Source of the DNA: Bacteroidota bacterium
Lineage (GTDB): Bacteria; Bacteroidota; Ignavibacteria; Kryptoniales; JAKASW01
Assembly (NCBI GenBank): GCA_021789975.1
Contig: JAJYIT010000005.1
Coordinates: forward strand, 120,999-184,998
Direction of reading: 5' to 3'
Length of the DNA: 64,000 bases
Shown in pieces: positions 9,470 through 19,840 of this stretch. The position numbers and the translations under genes are program-made. The notes beneath the pieces were generated by a model, which saw only the letters and a program-made list of their open reading frames with translations, made no database searches and was not told the origin of the DNA. Each line of letters starts with the position of its first letter. The first letter of the stretch is position 1.

Positions 9470-11242
9470 TCAACTGAAACTGATACACAACTGTGTTATG
9501 TCGTCGCTCTGGGGAGCACCTCCCACAAACGCGGCGATCTCCTTTCGCACCTCTTCAAGTATATCACCGGCCCCAAGTGTGCTATTTTTCAGGAGAACTT
9601 CCGCCAGCCTTTCATCGGAAAATTGTGAGCCTTCGGCATCGAGCGCTTCATTGACGCCGTCGGTAAACATATATAAGACATCTCCCACGGCAACGGGCTC
9701 TCTCCCTATTTCATACTTGACATCCGACAACACTCCGAGCATAAGTCCCCCTTTGTCCAACCTGAGTACCCTATCATGCTTGATAAGAAAGGGATAGTTG
9801 TGTCCTGCGTTTATATATGTAAGCACATTTTCCGACCGGTCGTAGATTCCGGCAAAAAGAGTGATAAACTTATCCATGTCCGTGTTGGCATGAACGATGT
9901 TGTTGAGTCTTGCCAGAATCTGGTCAAGTTCGAGTCCGGTTGCGACAAGAGCTCTGAACGCAGACTGCAGATTGGCCATCAACAAAGCCGCAGGAAAGCC
10001 TTTTCCCGAGACATCTGCGATGGCGAAATAAAGGCGATCCTCGCCCACTTTGATAACATCGAAGTAGTCGCCTCCCACTTGTTTGCTGGGGATATGGAAA
10101 GTGGATACACTGCAGCCGCTGAATTGCGGCATCTCCCTCGGCAGGAGTTTTTCTTGTATCGTGTGAGCAAGGCTGAGCTCTTCTTCGAGGCGCTGCTTCG
10201 CAAGGGATTCCTGGAAGAGCCTCGCGTTATCGATCGCCATAGCCGCTAGATTGCACAGAGAGGAGAGAAAGCTGATTTCCGAATCGCTGTATGGAGCATG
10301 CGAAACGCGGTCACCAAGCAACAATATGCCGTCGGTAGCACCTTGTACATGAAATGGGATGAGCACTTTGATTCCAAGCCTGGAAAGCTCCTCAACTGTT
10401 TTTTGCAGCCCTACCGCATTTGAATTTGGCGCTCGATCTTGCGGTGCCTGCAGTAGCGTCGAAAGCCTGACGGCTTGCTCCAGCGGGCATAGCACAGTAA
10501 GGTCTGTAGACCCGATACCAATGATGCGGTTTACAACCAAACGCGTTTTGGACTCGTACATCAGACATATTGCGAATTGCCTGGAGCCTGTTTGTCCCAT
10601 TATCGAAAATTCGAGAGTCCTGATCGCACGCGGCTCGTCGATAAGCTGACTGAATTCTTTGCTGAGCTCGAACAAGGTCTGAAGCTCCTGAACGCGTCGC
10701 TGCATCTGGAGGTTCGACTCTTTGTATTGCTCAAACACGCTCGCATTTTCGATCGCAGCTGCCGCAAGATTACAAAGAGTGACCACAAACTCTATTTCAG
10801 ACGGGGTTAGCGGCCCTCCGATCATTTTCTTCCCGACAAGCAGATAACCGAGGAGCCGGTGAGCGCTTCTGAGTGCGAAAACCCAGGTTACACCTGCTTT
10901 CGTCAACCGAGTGGAAAGTGAGGCGTTGAATTGGGATGGGTCTTGGGGTGATTCAAGATCAAGCAAGAACAACTCAGCAATGGTGGCATCATCCGCAACG
11001 ATTCCCTTCCCAATCTTCGCGAACTCAGCCTTGCCATCCGCTGCAGGCAGGTCCTTTTTGATGATCGCTGCGGTCCTTGAAATTGTGAGCTTGCCCATGG
11101 AAGCGAGCATTATGTGATTCAATATGAAACCGGAATCAAGAGAAGAGTTCAGTATCTTGGCAGTCTCGATCAGTGATGTAAGCTCGACGATTCTGTCGCC
11201 GCCGTGCTCAGGATCTTTGATCATTCCTAAGATACCTGACAA
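9470..11242 (-). CDS. GAF-domain PP2C/SpoIIE-type serine phosphatase
   Basis: QEKLLPREMPQFSG...VGGDYFDVIKVG...IADVSGKGFPAALLMANLQSAFR...LYMFTDGVNEA. Confidence 0.9.
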   Translation of the reverse strand: MSGILGMIKDPEHGGDRIVELTSLIETAKILNSSLDSGFILNHIMLASMGKLTISRTAAIIKKDLPAADGKAEFAKIGKGIVADDATIAELFLLDLESPQDPSQFNASLSTRLTKAGVTWVFALRSAHRLLGYLLVGKKMIGGPLTPSEIEFVVTLCNLAAAAIENASVFEQYKESNLQMQRRVQELQTLFELSKEFSQLIDEPRAIRTLEFSIMGQTGSRQFAICLMYESKTRLVVNRIIGIGSTDLTVLCPLEQAVRLSTLLQAPQDRAPNSNAVGLQKTVEELSRLGIKVLIPFHVQGATDGILLLGDRVSHAPYSDSEISFLSSLCNLAAMAIDNARLFQESLAKQRLEEELSLAHTIQEKLLPREMPQFSGCSVSTFHIPSKQVGGDYFDVIKVGEDRLYFAIADVSGKGFPAALLMANLQSAFRALVATGLELDQILARLNNIVHANTDMDKFITLFAGIYDRSENVLTYINAGHNYPFLIKHDRVLRLDKGGLMLGVLSDVKYEIGREPVAVGDVLYMFTDGVNEALDAEGSQFSDERLAEVLLKNSTLGAGDILEEVRKEIAAFVGGAPQSDDITQLCISFS

Positions 11243-11657
11243 GCCGAACTTCGTTTACTTTGTCTTTATCCCGATACTCTACGGTATCCATAAGCCTTCG
11301 CATGAGATAAATCCCAAGTCCGCCGGCTTTATGTTTCCTGGCCCTGTCGCGAATATTCGGCACCGGGACCTCTTCCGGCTTGAAACTGTCCCCCCAGTCC
11401 CTGACCACGATCTGAAATTCCATGCCGCTGCCGAGAACTCTCACAAGAAACTCGGCATCCGGGTTTCCCTTGTATGCATGTTTAATGACGTTGGTGCAAG
11501 CTTCGTCGACGGCCAATATTATCTCGGATACGTCCTTGTCCCCAAACCCGAATTCGACGGCATACCTGTTGACAAACTCACGCACTTCGGAGAGTGCAGT
11601 TGTCGTACTCCTGAAAGTTTTCGAATCCTCTATTTTATCGATTCGTTTCACATTCAC
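11208..11657 (-). CDS. RsbW/SpoIIAB-like ATP-binding anti-sigma / kinase
   Basis: ILAVDEACTNVIKHAYKGNP and GGLGIYLMRRLMDTVEY GHKL-type motifs. Confidence 0.88.
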   Translation of the reverse strand: MNVKRIDKIEDSKTFRSTTTALSEVREFVNRYAVEFGFGDKDVSEIILAVDEACTNVIKHAYKGNPDAEFLVRVLGSGMEFQIVVRDWGDSFKPEEVPVPNIRDRARKHKAGGLGIYLMRRLMDTVEYRDKDKVNEVRLVRYLRNDQRS

Positions 11658-11680
11658 TTCTTCGTTAGTTCAAATGTCGA

Positions 11681-12031
11681 TCACTTGCTGTCGAACTTCT
11701 TCAACGCTTCGTCCTGATCCGGGTAAATTTCATAGAGGAACGGAAAGCCGAGGAGATCGAAGACGTTGAACACTTTCTGCTGCATGTTAGTGAGTTTGAT
11801 ATCGCCGTGATTGTTCCTGACTTCGTCGATATACGCCATAAACACGCCTAGCCCGGCGCTGGATATGTAGCTAAGCCCATTGAAGTTGACTACTATGTTG
11901 TATTTACCCCGGCCGATAAGGTCAGAGAAAGATTTCTCGAGATCCGGTGCGGTATGGGCGTCAAGAAACCCATGTAGCTCCATCACTACAGCGTTGCCCG
12001 AATCTCGTGTCAGCACTTTAAACTCATTCAT
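11681..12031 (-). CDS. STAS-domain anti-sigma factor antagonist
   Basis: ELHGFLDAHTAPDLEKSF...VVNFNGLSYISSAGLGVFMAYI. Confidence 0.92.
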   Translation of the reverse strand: MNEFKVLTRDSGNAVVMELHGFLDAHTAPDLEKSFSDLIGRGKYNIVVNFNGLSYISSAGLGVFMAYIDEVRNNHGDIKLTNMQQKVFNVFDLLGFPFLYEIYPDQDEALKKFDSK

Positions 12032-12084
12032 TTTTTCCTCCGTCTGGTACCATCAACCGATCCCCGATCTACTACGACCACAAG

Positions 12085-14160
12085 TCAATCGGGAATGGCA
12101 ATTCCTTTCCATTTCAATATAAGCACGGTCGTGTCGTCGACTGCGTCGGTTCCCTGTGAAAATTCAGCCAGGGCCCGGATTATGCCTCCTTTGATATCCG
12201 TCGCCGATCCGCCGCTGGTCTCCTTCAGCAAACCATAGAAGCGTTCTTCACCGAACTCCTCGCCCTCAGGATTTCTCTGGTCGGTAACGCCGTCTGTATA
12301 GAGGACAAGAGTGTCTCCACGCTTCAGACAAATCTTCTCTTCCTCAATATGCTTCCCGAAGTCTTTCGAAGGTTCCAGCCCGAGTCCTGCTCCGGCAGGT
12401 TTGATCAACCGGCAAACACCGCCGCTTATCAAAACGCCCGGCATGTGCCCTGCCCGGACTATCGACAACTCTTCTTCTTTCTCTCTCAACAATACATAAA
12501 TAAGTGTAATGAAGAAATTCTTCTGCAAGGTATTCTCAATAGCGTCGTTCGCCTCCATCATGAATTCGAGCGGAGACTTGAGGGAAGCGGAGAGAGATTG
12601 GAACACTCCCTTCATGTATGCCATATAGAAAGCTGCGGATGTTCCCTTGCCCGAAACATCTCCAACGACGAAGGCATATGTTCCGTCTGCGATTCTCGAA
12701 TAGTCAATATAGTCGCCTCCAACTTCAAGTGCCGGGAATGAAAGGAAATCAGTTTCGAATTTTTCGGAGTATGGAAGCGACTCGGGTAGAAGTTTTAGCT
12801 GCATCTCGTGGGCAATTCGAAGCTCGTGTTGAAGCCGCTCGTTCTCAATGGACTTGGTGAATAGTAGCGAATTCTGGATCGCGACTGCCGCCGTGTCCGC
12901 AAACGCGCTTACCGTTGAAGTCTCTTCCTCATCGAATGCGTAAGGCATGTCATGCGATGCATAGAGAACTCCGATAAACTCGTCGTGAGCCGTAAGCGGG
13001 ACTGCCAGCAGCGATTTCGCCGGAAATTCCTTCAGACTGAACCTCGCCAGTTCGGCCGAGTCGTTCACTATCACGTGATTCCGTGCGGCAACCGCCTCAC
13101 GCACCGCGCTGAAATCAAACGCAGACAGCTCATACTGGCTGGTCTTGTGCGTCGCACTTATCTCATATTTGTCGCCGGGTCCCGCCAGCGTTCCGTCATT
13201 CCTCAGTTCAATCCATACTTTGTTAGCCTGGGTGACGGTTCCTACGACGGTTACCGTATTGTTCAGTACCTCCGTCGTGTCGAGCACATTGGTGATGACC
13301 TTACTCAAGTCCTGATACGAGTCTAGCTCACGCTTCTTTTTTTCGAATACCCCGCTTGTCGGAATGTGAAAGAGGGTAACGACAAACGCGAGTGAAAAGT
13401 AAATCGTCATGAAGAGAAAGCTGATCTTCGCGAACTCATCAAGAGGACCGCTGTAGAACTGAAGGATCCCGCCCGCAAGATGGGCCGGGCCGGCGGATGC
13501 GAATGAATAACCGCAGAGAAGGAACAGGAACAACGTGTGCACGAGCGACTTGTACTTTTCCTTGCGCGTAAGGAAAACTATCCAGTTCATGCTGACGATG
13601 TGAGAGGTAGCGATTACGACAGTGATTACGAACGCAATTGTTCCCAGAGTCCCCATCAGCGTTGACCCCTTGAAGACACTTAGGACTGAGGCTGCAAATG
13701 CAAAACACAGGAACAATCCGAAGCGCCTCCTGACTCTCTTATCCGGCTTGAGATCCATGAGATTGCTCGTGAGATTCAGCAAGACGGCAAGGAACGCAGC
13801 GACCCCGAATGAAAATACTGTTGTCGCTATAAGTTGCCAGACATTGCGCGGGATGAACTCTCCTTCCCCACCCACGCCCGCGAGCAGTATCCCGAATATC
13901 GATAGCAATGCTGCCGTAAAGAACGCAAATCCAACAAGCTTGCGCAGTGTCTCAAGCGGACCGTGGAGTTTCCTGCTCAGGAAACTCCTGAAAGTCCAGT
14001 AGAAAAGGGCGAACATTGCGATGGAAAGAAGATCATTCAGACCTGTCAGAAACGCCGAATTGAGATTAACCGCCACCCTGATCCAATCATACACAAGCAG
14101 AAGAACCGCAATCCCGCCCGCAAGCGTGAAGTATAGGCTATTTCGAAAACTGATTCGCAT
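12085..14160 (-). CDS. multi-TM GAF/PP2C SpoIIE-type serine phosphatase
   Basis: N-terminal TM helices, GAF-like region, MQLKLLPESLP...VGGDYIDYSRI...VGDVSGKGTSAAFYMAYMKG...LVLYTDGVTDQRN. Confidence 0.9.
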   Translation of the reverse strand: MRISFRNSLYFTLAGGIAVLLLVYDWIRVAVNLNSAFLTGLNDLLSIAMFALFYWTFRSFLSRKLHGPLETLRKLVGFAFFTAALLSIFGILLAGVGGEGEFIPRNVWQLIATTVFSFGVAAFLAVLLNLTSNLMDLKPDKRVRRRFGLFLCFAFAASVLSVFKGSTLMGTLGTIAFVITVVIATSHIVSMNWIVFLTRKEKYKSLVHTLFLFLLCGYSFASAGPAHLAGGILQFYSGPLDEFAKISFLFMTIYFSLAFVVTLFHIPTSGVFEKKKRELDSYQDLSKVITNVLDTTEVLNNTVTVVGTVTQANKVWIELRNDGTLAGPGDKYEISATHKTSQYELSAFDFSAVREAVAARNHVIVNDSAELARFSLKEFPAKSLLAVPLTAHDEFIGVLYASHDMPYAFDEEETSTVSAFADTAAVAIQNSLLFTKSIENERLQHELRIAHEMQLKLLPESLPYSEKFETDFLSFPALEVGGDYIDYSRIADGTYAFVVGDVSGKGTSAAFYMAYMKGVFQSLSASLKSPLEFMMEANDAIENTLQKNFFITLIYVLLREKEEELSIVRAGHMPGVLISGGVCRLIKPAGAGLGLEPSKDFGKHIEEEKICLKRGDTLVLYTDGVTDQRNPEGEEFGEERFYGLLKETSGGSATDIKGGIIRALAEFSQGTDAVDDTTVLILKWKGIAIPD

Positions 14161-14335
14161 GTGGACTCATCTAATCTAAGTCTACTCTTCGCATTCTGCA
14201 ACCTATTGTTACAGTATCGCGAAGAAGGTGGTTGGTCACAGGTTGTAGGACGTGCGTCGTGAGTAGTAAGTGACGGATCGCGCGACCCTACTACCTACTG
14301 AAATCTTAAACCTCCGAACAACATGATCGTACTAA

Positions 14336-16015
14336 TTGTTATTCGAAGAGAGGAAAAAAGAGATGCAGATGGTCAAGTACATTCTACCGATAGCGTGCAG
14401 CATTACTATTGTCGGCTGCGCAGCGCAAAACAACACCACTCACTTCCGCTACCAACCTCCGGCACAGGAAATCATTGCAGTCCCAAATTCTGTAAACCAA
14501 TCTTTCAATAACGACCGGAAGATTGCCGTTCTTATCAGACGAACAAGTTTCGGTATCGTGCCCGGAGATATCAAATACGTCGCGGAGGAAGGAACCGCAA
14601 ATTACCTCGGTCAGCAGTTGAATCCGGAGTTCATTAACGACTCGCTGTGCGACACAATGATCGCGGAGCTTCCCGTCATGACCATGACGCCAAGGCAACT
14701 GTATGAAAATTATCCACCTCCCTTTCTGATCAAGAATAAATTCGGCAAGGACGCGAAGATAGATCCACGAAGATCCACAAGGGAGATTATTCGTGAGCTT
14801 GAAATAGCAAATCTCATCCGCGACGTCTATTCGGAGCGGCAACTCCAGGCGATCATGACGGAGTTCTGGCTAAACCATTTCAACATATACGCAATCAAGG
14901 GCCTCGTACCATATTACCTGGTTGACTTCGTCAACACGGTCCGGGCAAACGCGCTGGGTACTTTCCCCCAACTTCTAAAAGCTGTAGCCATGAGTCCCGC
15001 GATGTTGATTTACCTGGATAACTGGGAGAGCGCAAGTCCAAATTTCAAATCCCGCAAGAGATTTGTCGTGATGCGGCTTAGGCAAGAGTGGGGTCCGTTC
15101 ACAAACAGGCAGGAATTGCTCGATCGCCTCGGCGCCGCGTTCTTCATGAGCCAGGGTCTGAATGAGAACTACGGCCGCGAATTGATGGAGCTTCATACGA
15201 TCGGGCTGCATTACACGCAGCGTGATGTGATAGCTGCGGCGAGGTGTCTCACAGGCTGGACAGTCGCACCCATCCAGGACGGCGGAGGTTTTCTTTACGA
15301 CGATGCTATGCACGACAAAGGACCCAAACAGGTCCTGGGTCTCCACGTTCCCGCCGGCGGCGGTTTCAACGACGGCATGGAACTGCTCGACTACCTGGGA
15401 GACAGTCCCCTCGCCGCACATTTCATCTCCCGCGAGCTGTGCCAGTTTTTTCTTTCCGACAACCCGCCGGCAGATCTCGTAAATAATACAGCTAAAGTGT
15501 TTCTCGCGACGCACGGCGACATAAAGAGGGTCCTGCTGTCGATCTTCACGTCGCAAGTCTTCACGAGCGCGAAATACTACAAGTACAAGAATCCGTACGA
15601 GTATATAGTCAGCGCCATCCGTGCCGCCGATGCTTCGTTCTACCCGTCGAAGCCTTTGTTTGGATTCGTACGCTCAATGGGACTGATCCCGTTTCTCGTC
15701 AACTCTCCGAAAGGCTATTCGGAGAACTCAGCGTCGTGGATGGACTCGGACCTGCTGCTTGAGCATTCGAACTTTGCACTGGCACTCGCGAAGAATCAAA
15801 TCAAAGAAATCGATGTTAACTACAAAGAAATGTTCCCGAACGGGCCAGTCGGTTCGTCGCTTGAGATGGAGAGAGATTTCAGTAGCCAGGTAGTCGGCTC
15901 TCCCTTGGACGCGAAAACGAGCGATGTAATTGCCGAGCAGATCAGGAAGAAAGATATGCCGCTGGCGGAAATTTATGCGCTGCTTTTGGATTCGCCGGAG
16001 TTCCAGGAAAGATGA
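14336..16015 (+). CDS. DUF1800 family protein
   Basis: LLIRRTSFG, MTEFWLNHFNI, NENYGRELMELHTIGL, YTQRDVIAAARCLTGW motifs. Confidence 0.88.
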   Translation: MLFEERKKEMQMVKYILPIACSITIVGCAAQNNTTHFRYQPPAQEIIAVPNSVNQSFNNDRKIAVLIRRTSFGIVPGDIKYVAEEGTANYLGQQLNPEFINDSLCDTMIAELPVMTMTPRQLYENYPPPFLIKNKFGKDAKIDPRRSTREIIRELEIANLIRDVYSERQLQAIMTEFWLNHFNIYAIKGLVPYYLVDFVNTVRANALGTFPQLLKAVAMSPAMLIYLDNWESASPNFKSRKRFVVMRLRQEWGPFTNRQELLDRLGAAFFMSQGLNENYGRELMELHTIGLHYTQRDVIAAARCLTGWTVAPIQDGGGFLYDDAMHDKGPKQVLGLHVPAGGGFNDGMELLDYLGDSPLAAHFISRELCQFFLSDNPPADLVNNTAKVFLATHGDIKRVLLSIFTSQVFTSAKYYKYKNPYEYIVSAIRAADASFYPSKPLFGFVRSMGLIPFLVNSPKGYSENSASWMDSDLLLEHSNFALALAKNQIKEIDVNYKEMFPNGPVGSSLEMERDFSSQVVGSPLDAKTSDVIAEQIRKKDMPLAEIYALLLDSPEFQER

Positions 16016-16219
16016 CTCATTTTGGACACTAGTGTTCATGCCTGCATGCCGAAACCATTCCGGCATAACTTCAGCGGGCAGGTACGGATCAAACGGATTT
16101 TCAAGAGCATTTTGAAATTGTAGTATTTAAGGATTCGTCCGGATCCGTTGCTTCCATGGTAATCCGTGTTCAAATCTCTTTAAAGCTTTCCGGGAAGTCG
16201 AAAAAAATAGGAGGAGAAT

Positions 16220-17497
16220 ATGAACAGGAGATATTTCATAAAGTCGACAAGCTTAGGCGCAGTTTCACTTGGCTTTGTCGGGATGCCGAAGTTCTTCGTC
16301 AATACGCTTCACGCACAGGAACTGGGCAACGCTACACCAGGGATTTCCACGAATAGTTCTGACAAAATACTCGTGAACATTTTCATGAGAGGGGCGGTTG
16401 ACGGATTGAATGTTGTTGTACCCTACGGCGAGGACAACTACTACAAATTCCGAAACAGCATTGCGATCCCGCGACCATCCGCATCAAACGAGGCGGCGCT
16501 CGATCTCGACGGCTTCTTCGGCCTCAACCCAAGGATGCAAAACATACTGTCGATGTTCAAAGACAAAGAAGTCGCCTTCGTGCACGCATCCGGTTCCCCA
16601 AACGGCACACGTTCGCATTTTGAGGCGCAGGCATTCATGGAATCCGGCACACCGGGCGTGGCCACCACCGAAACCGGTTGGCTGAACCGTACCATGACAC
16701 GGGTTCCGAAGGCTGAACTCGGAATCAGGAACGCTAAGTATGACCCGTTCGAGCTGGTAGCGATCGAGCCGATGATGCCGCTTAGTACGCGCGGGGATTT
16801 CCCGGCATTGAGCTTCGACTCGATAAACGAGCTCAGGTTCAGGGCAAGGAACTCCGATAATTTTGCGTCGGCGCTAACTGAAATGTATTCCGATAATCCG
16901 CGGATGAGCGAGTCGATGACGCTTCTCAAAGAAGCCATGAGAATTGCTGAGAAGTCCCGCGAAGTCTCAATTAATGACGGTGCATATCCGCCATACCCGC
17001 TTGCGTCGAAGCTCAGAGAAGTTGCGAAGCTCATAAAAATGAATATTGGGTTGAAGATAGCCTTCCTGGATGTCACCGGCTGGGATACGCACGTAAACGA
17101 AGGAGGGATCGAAAAAGGCGTTCTGCCTAATCTTCTGAAACAGTTCGATGAATCGATAAAAGCATTCCGCGACGATCTCGGCGACAAGTTCGGCGATGTT
17201 GTAGTTGTCACTCTGTCGGAGTTCGGACGTACGGTTCACGAAAACGGGAATGGTGGTACCGACCACGGCCATGCAAACGTCATGATGGTGTTCGGCGGAA
17301 ACATAAAAGGCGGAAGAGTCGCCGGAAGGTGGCCGGGACTGGCGAACAACGAACTGTACCAGGACAGGGACCTCGCGGTTACAACGGACTTCAGGACTGT
17401 TCTGTCGGAAGTGATAACGAAGCACCTCGGAGTAAAAGATATCCAGCCCGTGTTCCCGGACTTTGCGTACCGAGGATCGGAGCTGGTGATAGGATAG
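16220..17497 (+). CDS. DUF1501 family protein with Tat-like signal (NRRYFIK)
   Basis: VNIFMRGAVDGLNVVVPYGE, GWDTHVNEGG, TLSEFGRTVHENGNGGTDHGHANVMMVFGGNIKGG. Confidence 0.93.
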   Translation: MNRRYFIKSTSLGAVSLGFVGMPKFFVNTLHAQELGNATPGISTNSSDKILVNIFMRGAVDGLNVVVPYGEDNYYKFRNSIAIPRPSASNEAALDLDGFFGLNPRMQNILSMFKDKEVAFVHASGSPNGTRSHFEAQAFMESGTPGVATTETGWLNRTMTRVPKAELGIRNAKYDPFELVAIEPMMPLSTRGDFPALSFDSINELRFRARNSDNFASALTEMYSDNPRMSESMTLLKEAMRIAEKSREVSINDGAYPPYPLASKLREVAKLIKMNIGLKIAFLDVTGWDTHVNEGGIEKGVLPNLLKQFDESIKAFRDDLGDKFGDVVVVTLSEFGRTVHENGNGGTDHGHANVMMVFGGNIKGGRVAGRWPGLANNELYQDRDLAVTTDFRTVLSEVITKHLGVKDIQPVFPDFAYRGSELVIG

Positions 17498-17713
17498 CCT
17501 GACCATTATAATAAGCCACCAAATGATCGCGTGCGATTGGGTGAGATAGGCCGGGAAGCGCTGCGGGCCAAATGGAACTCAGCGGGCGAACGGCGGCTAG
17601 AAATGCCGATAGGTAGGATGCCCCACATCGGGAACATCCTTCAACTTTTGGTTTTTCAGTTATCCCCCTCTATATTTTTGAACGTTGGGACACAAAAACA
17701 CAGGGATATTGTG

Positions 17714-17841
17714 ATGCGAGTAAATTCTGATAAACCCGATTCATGGAAATCAGACATCGCGAAGTCTGTTGACTACTATAACAAATGGTTCATGCGGGTC
17801 TGAGAGCACAGGTAGACGCTCTTGAAAAGTTAGGGCTTTAG
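17714..17841 (+). pseudogene. remnant of a XamI-like restriction endonuclease gene (N- and C-terminal ends only)
   Basis: MRVNSDKPDSWKSDIAKSVDYYNKWFMRV* in one frame, then LRAQVDALEKLGL* in another frame ending 4 nt before the methyltransferase start; resembles the start of XamI-family endonucleases from memory. Confidence 0.5.
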
Positions 17842-17844
17842 AGT

Positions 17845-19479
17845 GTGAGTATATCTGACCACATACTCGAAGTAAGTCGCATAGAGGCACAGGAGAAACT
17901 CGATTCGGAGAAAAGCCATGCCGAAAGAAACAGGCTCGGCCAATTCGCGACTCCTTCCGCTCTGGCTTCGGACATGCTTACGCTTATCAAAAGTGAACTC
18001 CCAAAGAACTTTAAGATCCGCTTTCTTGATCCTGCCTTCGGGACCGGGGCATTCTATTCCGCTTTGCTCAGCACATTCCACGAAAGCAGAATCGAGAGTG
18101 CATCAGGAATAGAAATCGATCCTCACTACGCCAATCATGCCCTCGAGCTTTGGAAAGGGTCTTCTCTCAGTCTCCAAATCAGTGATTTCTTCGACGCGAA
18201 GCTGCCTGCCAAGGATAAACCAAACCTCATCGTCTGCAACCCGCCTTACGTTCGCCACCATCATTTATCCTCGGAGCGAAAAGGAAAACTCCAGAAGCAT
18301 GTCGCCACTGCAGCGATGACAAAGCTGAATGGACTCGCCGGACTTTACTGCTACTTCCTCCTGTATGCTCATGCCTGGCTTGAAGAGGGAGGATACGCCT
18401 GCTGGCTCATTCCCAGTGAGTTTCTTGACGTCAATTATGGAGCCGAGGTAAAGGATTACCTATTAAGTAAAGTGACACTGCTGCATATCCATCGTTTCGA
18501 TGCGGCCAGCGTTCAGTTCGACGACGCTCTTGTCTCATCCTCAATTCTCTGGTTCAGAAAGTCGGCCCCGCCTGTAAACCACACAGTCGAGTTCTCTTTC
18601 GGAGGCTCACTTACAAAGCCGGAAATTCTCAGAACCGTTCCGGCTTCGCGACTTAGACAAACTGCCAAATGGAACCGCGCTGCGCTCAGTGGGACGATGG
18701 CTAAAGAAGAAACGAAGGTGAGATTAGGTGACCTGTTCGAGATAAAGAGGGGTCTTGCGACTGGAGCGAATGATTTCTTTATCTTATCCTCTGAAGAAAT
18801 CCAGGAGCATCACCTTCCGGAAGAATTTCTAATTCCGATCCTCCCGAGTCCGCATTATCTCAAGCAGGAAATTATCGAAGCGGACAAAAGAAGTAATCTC
18901 ATTATCGATCAACAGCTCTTCCTACTCTCCTGCAGTTTCCCCGAGAGTGAAGTGAAAAGCCGGTACCCGCACCTCTGGGATTACTACAAGACTGGCCTGG
19001 AGAGAAAGATACACGAGAAATATATATGCAGCCACCGCTCTCCATGGTACACACAGGAGTTCAGGGCGCCCGCACCGTTCCTCTGCACTTACATGGGAAG
19101 GAACGGTGGAAAAAGGGAAAGCCCGTTCAGATTCATCTTGAACTATTCCAAAGCGGTCGCAGCAAACGTTTACCTTATGATATATCCCAAACCCGCACTC
19201 AGCAAGTTCATCAAAGAGTCTCCCGACTCGGTGCAAAAAATCTGGGAAGCACTCAACGCAATTTCTGCCGACTCGCTGCTCTCCGAAGGCCGGGTCTATG
19301 GTGGCGGGCTTCACAAGCTGGAGCCGAAGGAGCTGGCGAATGCGAGCGCGGAGAAAATGGTACAGAAGATCCTCAAATTGGCAGAATATCAGAAGTTTCA
19401 AGAATACGATTTATTCGACAATGTCAGGACACCGGAATTACTTCGAGAAAGACTTCGACCGGTGCGACGTAAGAAGTGA
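17845..19479 (+). CDS. Eco57I-like / HsdM-like N6-adenine DNA methyltransferase
   Basis: GTG start; LGQFATPSALASDM, FLDPAFGTGAFYSAL (motif I), LIVCNPPYVRHHH (motif IV NPPY). Confidence 0.9.
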   Translation: MSISDHILEVSRIEAQEKLDSEKSHAERNRLGQFATPSALASDMLTLIKSELPKNFKIRFLDPAFGTGAFYSALLSTFHESRIESASGIEIDPHYANHALELWKGSSLSLQISDFFDAKLPAKDKPNLIVCNPPYVRHHHLSSERKGKLQKHVATAAMTKLNGLAGLYCYFLLYAHAWLEEGGYACWLIPSEFLDVNYGAEVKDYLLSKVTLLHIHRFDAASVQFDDALVSSSILWFRKSAPPVNHTVEFSFGGSLTKPEILRTVPASRLRQTAKWNRAALSGTMAKEETKVRLGDLFEIKRGLATGANDFFILSSEEIQEHHLPEEFLIPILPSPHYLKQEIIEADKRSNLIIDQQLFLLSCSFPESEVKSRYPHLWDYYKTGLERKIHEKYICSHRSPWYTQEFRAPAPFLCTYMGRNGGKRESPFRFILNYSKAVAANVYLMIYPKPALSKFIKESPDSVQKIWEALNAISADSLLSEGRVYGGGLHKLEPKELANASAEKMVQKILKLAEYQKFQEYDLFDNVRTPELLRERLRPVRRKK

Positions 19480-19492
19480 AGACCACCTGCGC

Positions 19493-19592
19493 TGTCATTC
19501 CCGCGTCCTCGAATGCCATTATGAGGGATCATTAGCGGGAATCCAGATCCTCCTCCGGTGTGAATTCCCGATTGGAGCATTCGGGAATGACA
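19493..19592. repeat. inverted-repeat-bounded unit TGTCATTCCCG...CGGGAATGACA (copy 1)
   Basis: terminal 11-nt inverted repeats, internal GCGGGAATCCAGA. Confidence 0.85.
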
Positions 19593-19644
19593 CTTTGAGT
19601 CGGTTGCTCCATTACAACCGGTGCTGAGTGAGAACCAACCGCCC

Positions 19645-19740
19645 TGTCATTCCCGCGAAACTTGTCCTCACGCAAGTGGGGGGCGGGAATCCAGACCTTC
19701 TTCCCGTATGGATTCCCGGTAGGACCATTCGGGAAGGACA
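19645..19740. repeat. inverted-repeat unit (copy 2; right end CGGGAAGGACA)
   Basis: same ends; shares CCAGACCTTCTTCCCGTATGGATTCCCGGTAGGA-CATTCGGGAA with copy at 21722. Confidence 0.85.
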
Positions 19741-19840
19741 GTTTGAGTGGGTTGCTTCATTACAACAGGAGCTGAGTAAGCACCACCCACTCTGTCAATC
19801 CCAACCACAGGTCCGAGAGTGTGTAGAATCCACCGTACCA

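Noticed and set aside
13439-13708. Other-frame ORFs inside the SpoIIE phosphatase gene
   Set aside because: Fully contained in a strongly supported gene in another frame.
17617-17645. Hairpin AGGATGCCCC...GGGAACATCCT as a terminator after the DUF1501 gene
   Set aside because: Stem is interrupted and T-tract is weak; too uncertain to list as a feature.
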